Shown piece after piece: positions 14,086 to 21,100 of a DNA stretch of 46,632 nucleotides. The position numbers and the translations under genes were made by a program. The notes under the pieces are model-generated. The model ran no database searches and had not been told where the DNA came from. It worked only from the letters and a program-made list of their open reading frames with translations. The stretch is from a virus. How positions within the stretch are numbered: position 1 is the first letter of the stretch; every line of letters begins with the position of its first letter. The DNA is taken from positions 1 through 46,632 of IMG/VR virus record IMGVR_UViG_3300023116_000080; one strand, 5' to 3'.

Positions 14086-14372
14086 TGTCTATTAAAGTAA
14101 TGCATGAGCAAAAAGAAAATCGTCGGACTGGCAACATAGAAGGTGAGACAATTTATTTTGAATCATCAGGCTGGTGGGGTAGTGGTCCTATCTCATTCCG
14201 CCGTAGATATGGTTCTTGGTCAATGTCTACAACATCAGGTGGTCAAAGCCAAGGCATTGATGTTCTTGATCAGATTCGTGAAATGAAAGCAATGTTAGAT
14301 TATGCCGAATCAGCTATCTTAGAGTATCGTGCAGTTGAGCAAGAGTATGACGGTCTGGAGATCGTGGAGTAA
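14085..14372 (+). CDS. Hypothetical early protein, 95 residues
   Basis: Second gene of the unit, by TAATG overlap. The N-terminal half is polar and Gly/Ser/Trp-rich (SSGWWGSGPISFRRRYGSW), the C-terminal half a long helix (DVLDQIREMKAMLDYAE). The layout is a small strand domain with a helical tail. No family recognised. Confidence 0.62.
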   Translation: MSIKVMHEQKENRRTGNIEGETIYFESSGWWGSGPISFRRRYGSWSMSTTSGGQSQGIDVLDQIREMKAMLDYAESAILEYRAVEQEYDGLEIVE

Positions 14373-14605
14373 TGAGATATGTTGAATTCGAAGGAGAAGA
14401 ATATGATGCTCGGCATGGAGGTCCTTTTGATCGCGGATCGGCTGATTCGTATTATGGTCGTCGCTTTGATCCTCATTTTTTTATCGGCGCAACTAATACT
14501 ACACCTCGCGTAGATAGATCGGGAATGTCTGATCGTCAAGTGGAGGAGTATTATAAGGGTTATGCTTATAATGAATCCACTGGAGATAAAAAGGATTGGG
14601 GATGA
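14372..14605 (+). CDS. Hypothetical early protein, 77 residues
   Basis: Starts in the stop of the previous gene. The product is rich in Tyr, Asp, Gly and Arg (EEYDARHGGPFDRGSADSYY) and largely without predicted helix until SDRQVEEYYKGYAYN near its end. Such composition suggests a disordered adaptor. No family recognised. Overlaps the next gene by ATGA. Confidence 0.58.
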   Translation: MRYVEFEGEEYDARHGGPFDRGSADSYYGRRFDPHFFIGATNTTPRVDRSGMSDRQVEEYYKGYAYNESTGDKKDWG

Positions 14606-14790
14606 AGTTCGTTCATGATAACCAGCCAGATAAGGTATACTATATCACCGAGTCTTGGCATGGTGGCGGAGCAACAATGAAAGAACACTTTAACGGTTGC
14701 TTTCGTACTAAAATTGAGTTAAACTCTAATGAGTATAAAAAAATGTTAGAAAGGTTGGCTGAGAATGGCTGGAAAGAATCTATTCGCTAG
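14602..14790 (+). CDS. Hypothetical early protein, 62 residues
   Basis: Start chosen at ATG 14602, which overlaps the previous TGA by 4 bases; an in-frame TTG at 14596 is possible. The product (MKFVHDNQPDKVYYITESWH at its start) has a strand pair and a C-terminal helix (NEYKKMLERLAENGW). No family recognised. Its last 26 bases overlap the next gene. Confidence 0.55.
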   Translation: MKFVHDNQPDKVYYITESWHGGGATMKEHFNGCFRTKIELNSNEYKKMLERLAENGWKESIR

Positions 14791-15007
14791 TGAGTTGAAA
14801 AAAGAGCTTACAAAGTTTCGTAATGCGGAAAAGCGTAAGCAGGCTACCTTTATGAAGAAACAGGCTCGTCAGGCTAAAGTAAAGCGTGAGGATCGTTCTA
14901 TGCTTCGTAAAGAAGAGATGCATTGGACTGATGCATCTAAGTATGCTAAACAATATTATGGAGAGACCTTCTATGAAACAACAAGACATGATAACGATTG
15001 GGATTAA
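14765..15007 (+). CDS. Small basic helical protein, 80 residues
   Basis: A Lys- and Arg-rich helical protein (KELTKFRNAEKRKQATFMK and KKQARQAKVKRED), likely to bind nucleic acid or membrane. It ends in a short acidic tail (TRHDNDWD). The start overlaps the preceding gene; the stop TAA at 15005-15007 lies in the first arm of a perfect hairpin. No family recognised. Confidence 0.58.
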   Translation: MAGKNLFASELKKELTKFRNAEKRKQATFMKKQARQAKVKREDRSMLRKEEMHWTDASKYAKQYYGETFYETTRHDNDWD

Positions 15008-15122
15008 GGCAATAGGTGTTATTGCCTTAATTGGATTTGGGGTTTGGTATACAATACATGTATGGTCAGATTGTCTTCAAGAAAATTCTTTTTTAACATG
15101 TGGAAGGATGTTGTATAAATGA
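14973..15122 (+). CDS. Single-span membrane protein, 49 residues
   Basis: Starts at ATG 14973 after GGAGAG. One hydrophobic helix (IGVIALIGFGVWYTIHVW) follows a short polar N-terminus, then two Cys in a polar tail (WSDCLQENSFLTCGRM). It has the look of a small inner-membrane protein such as a lysis, superinfection-exclusion or host-membrane modulator, but nothing proves this. Its transmembrane codons include the 11-bp hairpin at 15004-15030. Overlaps the next gene by ATGA. Confidence 0.58.
   Translation: MKQQDMITIGIKAIGVIALIGFGVWYTIHVWSDCLQENSFLTCGRMLYK
15004..15030 (+). other. Perfect 11-bp hairpin inside overlapping genes
   Basis: TTAAGGCAATA (15004-15014) pairs fully with TATTGCCTTAA (15020-15030) over a 5-base loop GGTGT. 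It starts at the stop codon of the basic protein and lies within the membrane-protein gene. No U-run follows, so RNase processing, translational pausing or control of coupling is more likely than termination. Confidence 0.6.
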
Positions 15123-15271
15123 GTGATACTCGGCAACTAGAAATGAAATTGCATGAGCAGGCTGATCAGATTGGTTACCTGCGTCATGAAGTAGCTAAGC
15201 TAAAGCAACAGCTTGAAAAGAGTGATGCTATTCTTAAGAATCTCTGTGAAAGGTTATATGTGCAGGGATGA
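15119..15271 (+). CDS. Small coiled-coil protein, 50 residues
   Basis: A short gene linked by ATGA at both ends (start 15119, stop 15269-15271). The product MSDTRQLEMKLHEQADQ continues as one coiled coil (LRHEVAKLKQQLEKSDAI) with hydrophobic residues at heptad spacing. It probably forms a dimer or trimer; role unknown. Confidence 0.6.
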   Translation: MSDTRQLEMKLHEQADQIGYLRHEVAKLKQQLEKSDAILKNLCERLYVQG

Positions 15272-15576
15272 CCGGAATTTTTTATGATACAAAGGAAATG
15301 GAAATGATTTTACAAGAACAAGAGGACGGTACTATGACATATGATCGTAGCTGGATGATTCAGGAATTGCATAAGCGGGTCTGTCGTGTAATCTTTACTA
15401 AGGTTAATGGTGAAACGCGGGATATGCAATGCACTCTAATGGAATCAGCATTAACCACTGCTGGTGATAAACATGATCCTAAACGCCAGCGCAATGAAGA
15501 TACAATTGCTGTTTGGGATACTCTAAAATGTGAATGGCGTTCATTCCGTGTAGATCGCGTAATTTCATTTACATAA
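15268..15576 (+). CDS. DUF2693-like protein, SH3-like C-terminal half
   Basis: A 102-residue protein whose second half carries the DUF2693 pattern of T4-like phages: VCRVIFTKVNGETRDMQCTL near residues 38-57, then AVWDTLKCEWRSFRVDRV near 81-98. The fold is expected to be a small beta barrel; function is unknown, though the family appears next to DNA metabolism or regulatory genes. The N-terminal 35 residues are an acidic extension. ATGA overlap with the gene before. Confidence 0.68.
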   Translation: MTGIFYDTKEMEMILQEQEDGTMTYDRSWMIQELHKRVCRVIFTKVNGETRDMQCTLMESALTTAGDKHDPKRQRNEDTIAVWDTLKCEWRSFRVDRVISFT

Positions 15577-15584
15577 ATATAATC

Positions 15585-15773
15585 ATGTTTGATATAATTT
15601 GGATACTTTTCGCTGCGGCTTCTTTCTGTTCCTTTATGATCGGTAGATCATGGAGTAATAGATTTCCGCCCGAATTCATCATTGAGAATACTATAGAGTA
15701 TTTAATCGCCGAAGGCTATATACATGCCGAACGAACCGAAGATGGCGAATGGGAAATAAGTAAAGTAGATTAA
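15585..15773 (+). CDS. Small membrane-anchored protein, 62 residues
   Basis: Start ATG 15585; a further upstream start would overlap the previous gene by 40 bases. An N-terminal membrane segment (MFDIIWILFAAASFCSFMIG) is followed by a soluble helix and strand domain (ENTIEYLIAEGYIHAERTED) that resembles small phage proteins of unknown role. No clear Shine-Dalgarno is seen. It shares one base with the halogenase start. Confidence 0.6.
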   Translation: MFDIIWILFAAASFCSFMIGRSWSNRFPPEFIIENTIEYLIAEGYIHAERTEDGEWEISKVD

Positions 15774-16939
15774 TGAAAAAACTTGCAATTGTCGGTAAAG
15801 GCACCATTGGCTGCCTTGCCATTAATTATTTTTTACAACGTACTGATTGGCATATTGATTGGATATTTGATAGTAGTATTCCTACTACATCAGTTGGCGA
15901 AGGAACTACATTAGCAGTTGCAAAACTTTTACAAACATTTGATTGGACCAATAATGCTATGTCGGAATTTAATGCGGTTCCTAAATTAGGCATTTATAAA
16001 AAAAATTGGACTGAGGAAACGTTTTCACACTCTTTTCCTTTTGGTGAATTTGGTATCCACATGTCCGCAGTTGATCTCCAAAATAAGATATATGATTTTG
16101 TAAAAACCTCACCACGCATTAATATTATTAACATGTATGTAGAGAATCCAAATGATCTTGACGCTGATCATGTAATGATTTGTTCTGGCTCTCCTAAAGA
16201 TTATAGTGATTATACACCACTTGATCATGTATCGGTTGACAGTTGTTTTGTGACACAGTGTTATTGGGATCGCCCAGAATTTATGGAAACATTAACTATA
16301 GCCCGGCCCTATGGTTGGGTGTTTGGCATCCCCATACAGAATAGATGTTCTATTGGTTATCTTTATAATTCTAATTATACTTCTCTGTCAAATATAAAGA
16401 AGGATGTACAAAGTGTATTTGAAGATTTTGGTTTGACACCAAGTGATACTACAAATCATATACAATTTAAAAGTTATTATAAAAATAATAATTTTTCAAA
16501 TAAAGTTGTATATAACGGCAATGCATCATTTTTTGTAGAACCATTAGAAGCAACAACGTCAGCTTCAGCCATTAAGATAATGAATACAGCATTAAATTTA
16601 TGGCACGGTGTGTTTCCATCCGAGTTTGCACAGAACCTATATGAAAATGAAATTAATGCCGTTGAGTCAATCATATGCATGCATTATATGTCAGGCTCTA
16701 CATTTAAAAACGATTTCTGGAATGACGCAAAAAAACGTTCCACACAAAAATTACAAAAAGATTTTAAAGAAGGATCTGAGTTTAGTAACATAGTCAAATT
16801 GGTTACCAAAGAAAATATAGATCATATGGAGATGATGAACATTGAACTTGGTACATGGGAAGCCCAAAGTTATAAATTTAACATTGAAAGACTTGGTATC
16901 AAAGACACTTTAATTGAAATGGCTAAAAATAATTCGTGA
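15773..16939 (+). CDS. Flavin-dependent tryptophan-halogenase-family protein
   Basis: A 388-residue FAD-dependent halogenase-like enzyme. IVGKGTIGCLA at the N-terminus is the G-x-G-x-x-G dinucleotide site. PKLGIYKKNW at about residues 70-79 aligns with the loop that carries the catalytic Lys of PrnA, and the Lys (about 71) is present. YGWVFGIP near residue 181 stands for the W-x-W-x-I-P motif, with Phe in place of the second Trp. SFFVEPLEATTSASAI near 253 matches the family's active-site Glu segment. Cyanophage relatives exist, and one (VirX1) halogenates many small substrates in vitro. The enzyme is shorter than bacterial halogenases (about 520). It needs reduced FAD from the host. The substrate is unknown. 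Confidence 0.85.
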   Translation: MKKLAIVGKGTIGCLAINYFLQRTDWHIDWIFDSSIPTTSVGEGTTLAVAKLLQTFDWTNNAMSEFNAVPKLGIYKKNWTEETFSHSFPFGEFGIHMSAVDLQNKIYDFVKTSPRINIINMYVENPNDLDADHVMICSGSPKDYSDYTPLDHVSVDSCFVTQCYWDRPEFMETLTIARPYGWVFGIPIQNRCSIGYLYNSNYTSLSNIKKDVQSVFEDFGLTPSDTTNHIQFKSYYKNNNFSNKVVYNGNASFFVEPLEATTSASAIKIMNTALNLWHGVFPSEFAQNLYENEINAVESIICMHYMSGSTFKNDFWNDAKKRSTQKLQKDFKEGSEFSNIVKLVTKENIDHMEMMNIELGTWEAQSYKFNIERLGIKDTLIEMAKNNS

Positions 16940-16972
16940 CATTTGTTTCGTTTGATGTTATAATAAATTATA
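16936..16972 (+). promoter_or_regulatory. Sigma70-like promoter before the gp33 operon
   Basis: GTGACA at 16936-16941 (extended GTGACATTT, as at 9147 and 10267), 17 bases, and a perfect TATAAT at 16959-16964. The -10 is the left arm of TATAAT-AA-ATTATA (16959-16972), a variant of the palindrome at the other promoters. The -35 overlaps the end of the halogenase gene. GGAGGA and ATG 16988 follow. Confidence 0.78.
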
Positions 16973-16987
16973 TGTTGGAGGATACAA

Positions 16988-17524
16988 ATGGTCAAACCTT
17001 TAAAGAAGAAAAGAGTTCTCACACCAAAGCAAAAAGAAGAGTTGACACTTCGTTTGGAAAAAGCACGGGCAGCTAAGGGCCCCGCTAAGAATGTCAGCGT
17101 ACATGAATCCATTAGAGATCTGACTGATGATCATCCATTATCACCTAAGAAGGTTCGTAAATGGATTAAGGATCAGCAATTGAAACTTCGGGCCATGAAG
17201 GCGTTGAAGAATTCTAATGACCGTAAGGAAAAAGCTGCATATCATGTTGAAGAAGGTTATCTACATAATATGCAGGCCTATATTAGAACTGGTATCTGGC
17301 TTGATAATAGAGCAGGCGCTGATAGAGAACAAAAAGTAAAATTACGTTGTACACATTTAGCTTATGATAAGAATGGCAATGTAAAAAGAACATTAGGCGT
17401 CTACTATCCTGATTTAGGAGGTGAGTGGACTTTAGAAATGGAATTAGGAAATAATGCAGGAAGAAAGATTTCTAACAAAGGCAAGGTTCACAAAGCTCGT
17501 AGAAAGAATCGTAAAAGAGCATAA
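16988..17524 (+). CDS. Conserved basic protein of T4-like marine phages
   Basis: A 178-residue, very basic protein. The opening VKPLKKKRVLTPKQKEELTL, the central SPKKVRKWIKDQQLKLR, and the C-terminal KRTLGVYYPDLGGEWTLEM follow a pattern seen in conserved hypothetical proteins of marine T4-like phages next to genes 33 and 32. The basic helices suggest DNA or RNA binding. The stop overlaps the gp33 frame by 71 bases, so the two genes share DNA in different frames. Function unknown. GGAGGA, 5 bases before ATG, is a strong start. Confidence 0.72.
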   Translation: MVKPLKKKRVLTPKQKEELTLRLEKARAAKGPAKNVSVHESIRDLTDDHPLSPKKVRKWIKDQQLKLRAMKALKNSNDRKEKAAYHVEEGYLHNMQAYIRTGIWLDNRAGADREQKVKLRCTHLAYDKNGNVKRTLGVYYPDLGGEWTLEMELGNNAGRKISNKGKVHKARRKNRKRA

Positions 17525-17684
17525 GTCATCTTACATGGATGCAATCATACATGTTTGTGATGATGTTGATTTAGATCTAGAGGATGTTAGAAAATACATA
17601 GCCCCGGCCATAAAAGATAAACTTGAAGCTGAGGCTATGAATTTAAATTTTTTACCAAAAGGCAACACTTTGCCGATTGACTAA
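17454..17684 (+). CDS. 33: gp33-like late transcription coactivator
   Basis: A 76-residue protein. The C-terminal two thirds, with SSYMDAIIHVCDDVDLDLED, KYIAPAIKDKLEAEAMNLN and a final FLPKGNTLPID, match gp33 of marine T4-like phages, which joins RNA polymerase to the sliding clamp gp45 and to gp55 for late promoters. The hydrophobic C-terminal tail (LP) is the probable clamp-binding end. T4 gp33 is 112 residues; phages of this type have shorter forms. The ATG at 17454 lies inside the previous gene. The position just before gp32 is conserved (33-59-32 in T4), but no gene 59 is seen. Confidence 0.8.
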   Translation: MQEERFLTKARFTKLVERIVKEHKSSYMDAIIHVCDDVDLDLEDVRKYIAPAIKDKLEAEAMNLNFLPKGNTLPID

Positions 17685-17713
17685 TACTATATAATTCTTT
17701 ATAATGATATAGT
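17677..17713 (+). promoter_or_regulatory. Sigma70-like promoter of gene 32
   Basis: TTGACT at 17677-17682, 17 bases, TATAAT at 17700-17705. ACTATAT (17686-17692) and ATATAGT (17707-17713) form a perfect 7-bp inverted repeat that brackets the -10. The -35 overlaps the end of gp33. The predicted start lies near 17712. Confidence 0.78.
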
Positions 17714-17761
17714 GGACAATAAAATACACAAAGATATACAATTAATATACGGAGAATACAT
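17712..17761 (+). promoter_or_regulatory. Unstructured A-rich leader of gene 32 mRNA
   Basis: About 50 bases between the predicted transcription start and ATG 17762, almost without G or self-pairing until GGAG at 17751. T4 gp32 represses its own translation by binding a pseudoknot and then an unstructured AU-rich leader. The unstructured part is present here; no pseudoknot is evident. Confidence 0.45.
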
Positions 17762-18691
17762 ATGAGTTTTGCAGCACTAAAACGTAACCGCACAGACCTT
17801 TCGGCTTTAGTAGAAGCAGCAGGTAATGCAGGTCCAGAAGAACAGAAGAAGCATAATGTTACTGATGATCGTTTCTGGCAACCAACTCGAGATAAGGCTG
17901 GTAATGGTTATGCTGTAATTCGTTTCCTTCCTGGAGACGCAGAAGCACCTACTCCTTGGGTGCGTTACTGGGACCATTTCTTTAAGGGCCCAACAGGTCA
18001 ATGGTATGTAGAGAAATCTCTTACATCTATTGGTCAAGCCGATCCATTAGCAGAGATGAACTCTAAGCTTTGGAACCAAGATGGTTCAGAAGAAGCAAAG
18101 CGGACAGTTCGTGAACGTAAACGTAACCTACGTTATGTTGCTAATGTGTTGATTATCTCAGATCCATCTGCACCAGAGAATGAGGGTAAAGTAATGCTCT
18201 ATCGCTTTGGTAAAAAGATCTTTGATAAGATTATGGATACAATGCAACCTCAGTTCCCTGACGAGAAACCTATCAATCCATTTGATATGTGGGAAGGGGC
18301 TGACTTTACATTGAAGATTCGTAAGGTAGAAGGTTATCCGAATTATGATACATCCGCCTTTAAGTCTGCATCAGCCATTCCTGGTAGTGATGAAGAACTA
18401 GAAGCAATCTATAATCAACAACATGATCTATCAGAGTGGACAGATCCTAAGAACTATAAGACATATGATGAATTGCAATCTCGTCTGGCTGTGGTATTAG
18501 GTGAGTCTTCTACTCCAATGACAGCAAAGGTCATGGAGAGCCTAGACGATATTGATTCTATTCCGGGCTTTGATTCTCGTCCAGCTCCTACAGCAGCTAC
18601 AGCACCCGAACCAACTATTCGTACGGCTGAGTCTTCTATGGAAGAGGATGATACAATGAGTTATTTCGCTAAGCTGGCAGCGGAAGACTAA
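17762..18691 (+). CDS. 32: gp32 single-stranded DNA-binding protein
   Basis: A 309-residue homologue of T4 gp32 (301 residues). The basic N-terminal segment FAALKRNRTDLSALVE fits the cooperativity domain. APENEGKVMLYRFGKKI, WEGADFTLKIRKV and GYPNYDTSAF are the conserved OB-fold core. LSEWTDPKNYKTYDELQSRL closes the core, and an acidic C-terminal tail (SSMEEDDTMSYFAKLAAED) would contact replication partners. The protein has no Cys at all, so the zinc site of T4 gp32 (His, three Cys) is gone; in its place is a loop around KSLTSIGQADPLAEMNSKLW. Marine relatives share this loss. Promoter and leader precede it. Confidence 0.95.
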   Translation: MSFAALKRNRTDLSALVEAAGNAGPEEQKKHNVTDDRFWQPTRDKAGNGYAVIRFLPGDAEAPTPWVRYWDHFFKGPTGQWYVEKSLTSIGQADPLAEMNSKLWNQDGSEEAKRTVRERKRNLRYVANVLIISDPSAPENEGKVMLYRFGKKIFDKIMDTMQPQFPDEKPINPFDMWEGADFTLKIRKVEGYPNYDTSAFKSASAIPGSDEELEAIYNQQHDLSEWTDPKNYKTYDELQSRLAVVLGESSTPMTAKVMESLDDIDSIPGFDSRPAPTAATAPEPTIRTAESSMEEDDTMSYFAKLAAED

Positions 18692-18695
18692 GAAA

Positions 18696-18959
18696 ATGGA
18701 TATACAAGGGGCTTCAAAGAATATGCCGTTTAATACGATCTATCCAAACTCGGAGAATATTCCGCCCCCTGTATATCCTACCAAAGAAGCCAAAAGAGTT
18801 GTTGAGCCGTCTACTCGTGCTTCGATTAATATGGATGTTTTGAAAAAGTATTATGAAGCAAAAGACAGAATGACGGAAACTATTAATGATGAAAGATTAC
18901 AGAAATACCTTAATGCTGCGGAATATCGCCCAGGGGATGTTGTAGATATTGAGGTATAG
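18696..18959 (+). CDS. Hypothetical protein downstream of gp32
   Basis: An 87-residue protein 4 bases after gp32. The first 40 residues are Pro- and Asn-rich (NTIYPNSENIPPPVYPTKEA), probably disordered; a helix follows (MDVLKKYYEAKDRMTETI). No family recognised. It is the last rightward gene before the convergent intergenic region. Confidence 0.6.
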   Translation: MDIQGASKNMPFNTIYPNSENIPPPVYPTKEAKRVVEPSTRASINMDVLKKYYEAKDRMTETINDERLQKYLNAAEYRPGDVVDIEV

Positions 18960-19057
18960 AAACCCATCCCTGCAGTCTGCAGCTCAGGAATGGTCGGTGA
19001 GTCGCTGGTACCGATTGGAAAGCTAGCCGGGTGCTGTACTGCGAAACGAACAGATAG
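18960..19057 (+). ncRNA. Candidate structured RNA between convergent operons
   Basis: About 100 bases with far higher GC than the surroundings and no open frame. By hand: C64-C69 (18964-18969) pairs with 18987-18993 with one bulged A; inside it a 5-bp hairpin CTGCA-GTC-TGCAG (18970-18982); then TCGGT (18994-18998) with ACCGA (19010-19014); then CTGT (19034-19037) with ACAG (19050-19053) around GCGAAACG. It runs into the terminator. It matches no ribozyme or riboswitch known to me. A 3' UTR element that guards the gp32 mRNA, or an independent small RNA, is possible. Confidence 0.45.
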
Positions 19058-19088
19058 AAAGGGCGTCACCTAGGAAGGGCGCCCTTTT
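19058..19088. terminator. Bidirectional terminator between gp32 and hub operons
   Basis: AAAGGGCG (19058-19065) pairs with CGCCCTTT (19080-19087), a perfect 8-bp stem with a 14-base loop, followed by T on the + strand and by T on the - strand (the A-run). It lies between the convergent stops at 18959 and 19092, as expected for a terminator used by both. Confidence 0.8.
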
Positions 19089-19091
19089 GAT

Positions 19092-20915
19092 TTAATTATT
19101 AACTGTAAGATCGTTTGTTACGGTCGTAACGTTTTGAGGTGGAAGTGGGGGTATATCACTGCCTCCACCTGATGCAGAACCATTTACAGTATTGGTATCT
19201 CCACCATTAAAGATATAGGTATCACCGGATTGAGTAATTGTTCCACCTTCTATGAGTCTTGAAACAATATCATTTACGGCTCCGCGTTCTGCATAGGCTT
19301 GAGTACCTATTCTGGTTTTTCCACTACCACTACCTCTAAAGAATCTACTGCGAATACCGAAGAGGCCGCGGCCTGCCATTTTTTCTAGTCTTCTGGCACT
19401 TAGATTTTCAATAGGTAAGAATCCATCATTTGGATCTTCATTTGCCACAACATTATAATCCATTATTTGTTTATAGCTATCCCATGTAGTATAATCATCA
19501 GGATCAAATCCAGGAGCCTTTTCTGGGAATCTAAAGAAATGTTTTTCTTGAGCCCATGTCTTTAATTCTTCTGTGGACATTTTCATTAGTAATTCACAAT
19601 AGACACCCCATTCGCCTTGAGGCATACCTTGGCCACCAGTGGTTTTTATCCAATCCTTCATACCTTTTTGAATTGCTAATAATACTGCTATAGCACCTTT
19701 ACCTCTATCAGCAGCAACTTTTTCCATATCAAAAGCAGCTTGAATCATAGGTGCATCAATAGAACCATCAGCTAAAGAGCTTGGAGCTATCATCATTTGT
19801 AGTGCGGCACCAGGCACTGACCCTGCAATTTTAAATGCAGCTGATATTGTCTTGCCAGGTATTGATACCCCACTCACAAGAGTTCTACCAATCATATTGT
19901 TGAGAGGGTTGTATTTTCCCTTTGTGATCGTTTGGGCTTTAGCTAATACATTTGCGGCTGTTTCTGCTGCAGCTTCAACTGGATTAAGAGCAGCCACAAA
20001 AGCTGTTGCCCCTACTCTGTTCCTTATCATCATACCATAATTTTTATATCTATTTCCTCTACCTCTTTCATCATTCATAGCGGTGAATCTACGGTTTGGA
20101 TCAATAGACTTGGTAGGATCTGCTACTAGTGGCTTAGTGGTAGTTGTATCTATTTTAACCGCGGATTTAGATGTGTCGGGAGGGGCTAACGCCTGTGCTT
20201 CTTTTCTAACAACCATTGCATCGGCACCACCTGTAAGTCTAGTAACTTTACCATTCTTTACACTGTAATTTTTTCCAGTAGCATCCCTAAAGGTATTTGT
20301 ACCAACATTTTTTTGGAGATCTAATTTTTTCCCCTGATAATCAACTGTTACTTTTGGAATTGGTTTTGGTAAAGTTGGTGTTACTTTTGTAACCGGCGAT
20401 GGTTGTTTAAGTGTAGGTGTAACCTTTGATACCTTAGGTGTTGTGTAAGGAACCTTGGTATTTTTTTTAATCTCTGAATTCTGAGATTGAATATCATTTA
20501 ATCTTTGATTAATTTTGGCAATACTTAAGGTAATGTTTTGATCTAATGGATTCAATACAGTTTCTACAGCTTCTTTGACCTCTGTCTTTTGTCTTGAATC
20601 CAATTTATCTACAAAAGCTTTTATTGCTGCAGCACCTGCTGCTAGGCCCAAAGCACCTTGAGCCAAAGCACCCATTGAGGGTCTGCTGGTTTCACCCGAA
20701 GATTTGTCTACTCTAGAACTTGCCTTCTGCGCCTGAAGTTTTTTATTCTGAGCCTCTAGTTGATCAAACTTATTTCTGTCTTGACTTTTTAAAAAGGCCG
20801 TAAAGTTTTTATTGAGTCCCTCAACACCATCACCGACACGATTAATGCCCTCAAGAGTATCGGCATTAAGTTTCTTTTGCTCTTCGAGCTTCTGGGCTAG
20901 GTTTGTTAAACTCAT
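19092..20915 (-). CDS. Putative tail tape measure or hub protein (gp29 position)
   Basis: A 607-residue protein, last gene of the leftward hub operon. The first 70 residues are coiled coil (LAQKLEEQKKLNADTLEG, KFDQLEAQNKKLQAQK). A short hydrophobic stretch (ALGLAAGAAAIKAFV) lies near residue 92; residues 150-200 are Pro/Lys/Thr-rich; two more Ala/Gly segments occur near 310-375; the C-terminus is Gly/Thr/Asn-rich. Direct position after a gp26/gp51 pair that looks like lambda G/GT, and a length close to T4 gp29 (590), suggest the ruler of tail length. Sequence alone does not prove it; a central hub protein is the alternative. AGGG lies 8 bases before ATG. Confidence 0.5.
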   Translation of the reverse strand: MSLTNLAQKLEEQKKLNADTLEGINRVGDGVEGLNKNFTAFLKSQDRNKFDQLEAQNKKLQAQKASSRVDKSSGETSRPSMGALAQGALGLAAGAAAIKAFVDKLDSRQKTEVKEAVETVLNPLDQNITLSIAKINQRLNDIQSQNSEIKKNTKVPYTTPKVSKVTPTLKQPSPVTKVTPTLPKPIPKVTVDYQGKKLDLQKNVGTNTFRDATGKNYSVKNGKVTRLTGGADAMVVRKEAQALAPPDTSKSAVKIDTTTTKPLVADPTKSIDPNRRFTAMNDERGRGNRYKNYGMMIRNRVGATAFVAALNPVEAAAETAANVLAKAQTITKGKYNPLNNMIGRTLVSGVSIPGKTISAAFKIAGSVPGAALQMMIAPSSLADGSIDAPMIQAAFDMEKVAADRGKGAIAVLLAIQKGMKDWIKTTGGQGMPQGEWGVYCELLMKMSTEELKTWAQEKHFFRFPEKAPGFDPDDYTTWDSYKQIMDYNVVANEDPNDGFLPIENLSARRLEKMAGRGLFGIRSRFFRGSGSGKTRIGTQAYAERGAVNDIVSRLIEGGTITQSGDTYIFNGGDTNTVNGSASGGGSDIPPLPPQNVTTVTNDLTVNN

Positions 20916-21047
20916 TTAAATACCCTGCGCAACCTTTCTTTCTTCGGCTATTCTTTTCATTTGCTCGATCAATAGATTTACATAAATTTCTCTCTCCCAT
21001 GGCATCATCGATTCTATGTCGCTGAGTGAATAGTTATGGTTCTCCAT
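20916..21047 (-). CDS. 51: gp51-like tail assembly chaperone segment (probably made by -1 frameshift)
   Basis: An open frame of 43 residues from its only ATG, MENHNYSLSDIESMMPWERE onward, ending at the base before the next gene's ATG. The Y-S-L-x-x-x-E-x-M-x-P-W-E-R-E-I-Y-V pattern is that of gp51-like hub assembly proteins of marine T4-like phages and of tail chaperone C-termini in general. No Shine-Dalgarno precedes the ATG at 21047. The frame stays open upstream to the T-run at 21103-21110, where a -1 slip from gp26 would enter it and add 62 residues (LIALSHDTLVNFYQ... first). It is thus more likely the tail of a gp26-gp51 fusion than a separate protein. Confidence 0.6.
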   Translation of the reverse strand: MENHNYSLSDIESMMPWEREIYVNLLIEQMKRIAEERKVAQGI

Positions 21048-21100
21048 TAATTGAAAATTCACTTGATAAAAATTCACTAGTGTGTCATGTGAGAGAGCTA

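Noticed and set aside
18960-19057. Hammerhead, HDV-like, twister or cobalamin RNA in the intergenic region
   Set aside because: I looked for the conserved cores (CUGANGA with GAAA; the HDV nested pseudoknot; twister loops; cobalamin box) and none is complete on either strand.
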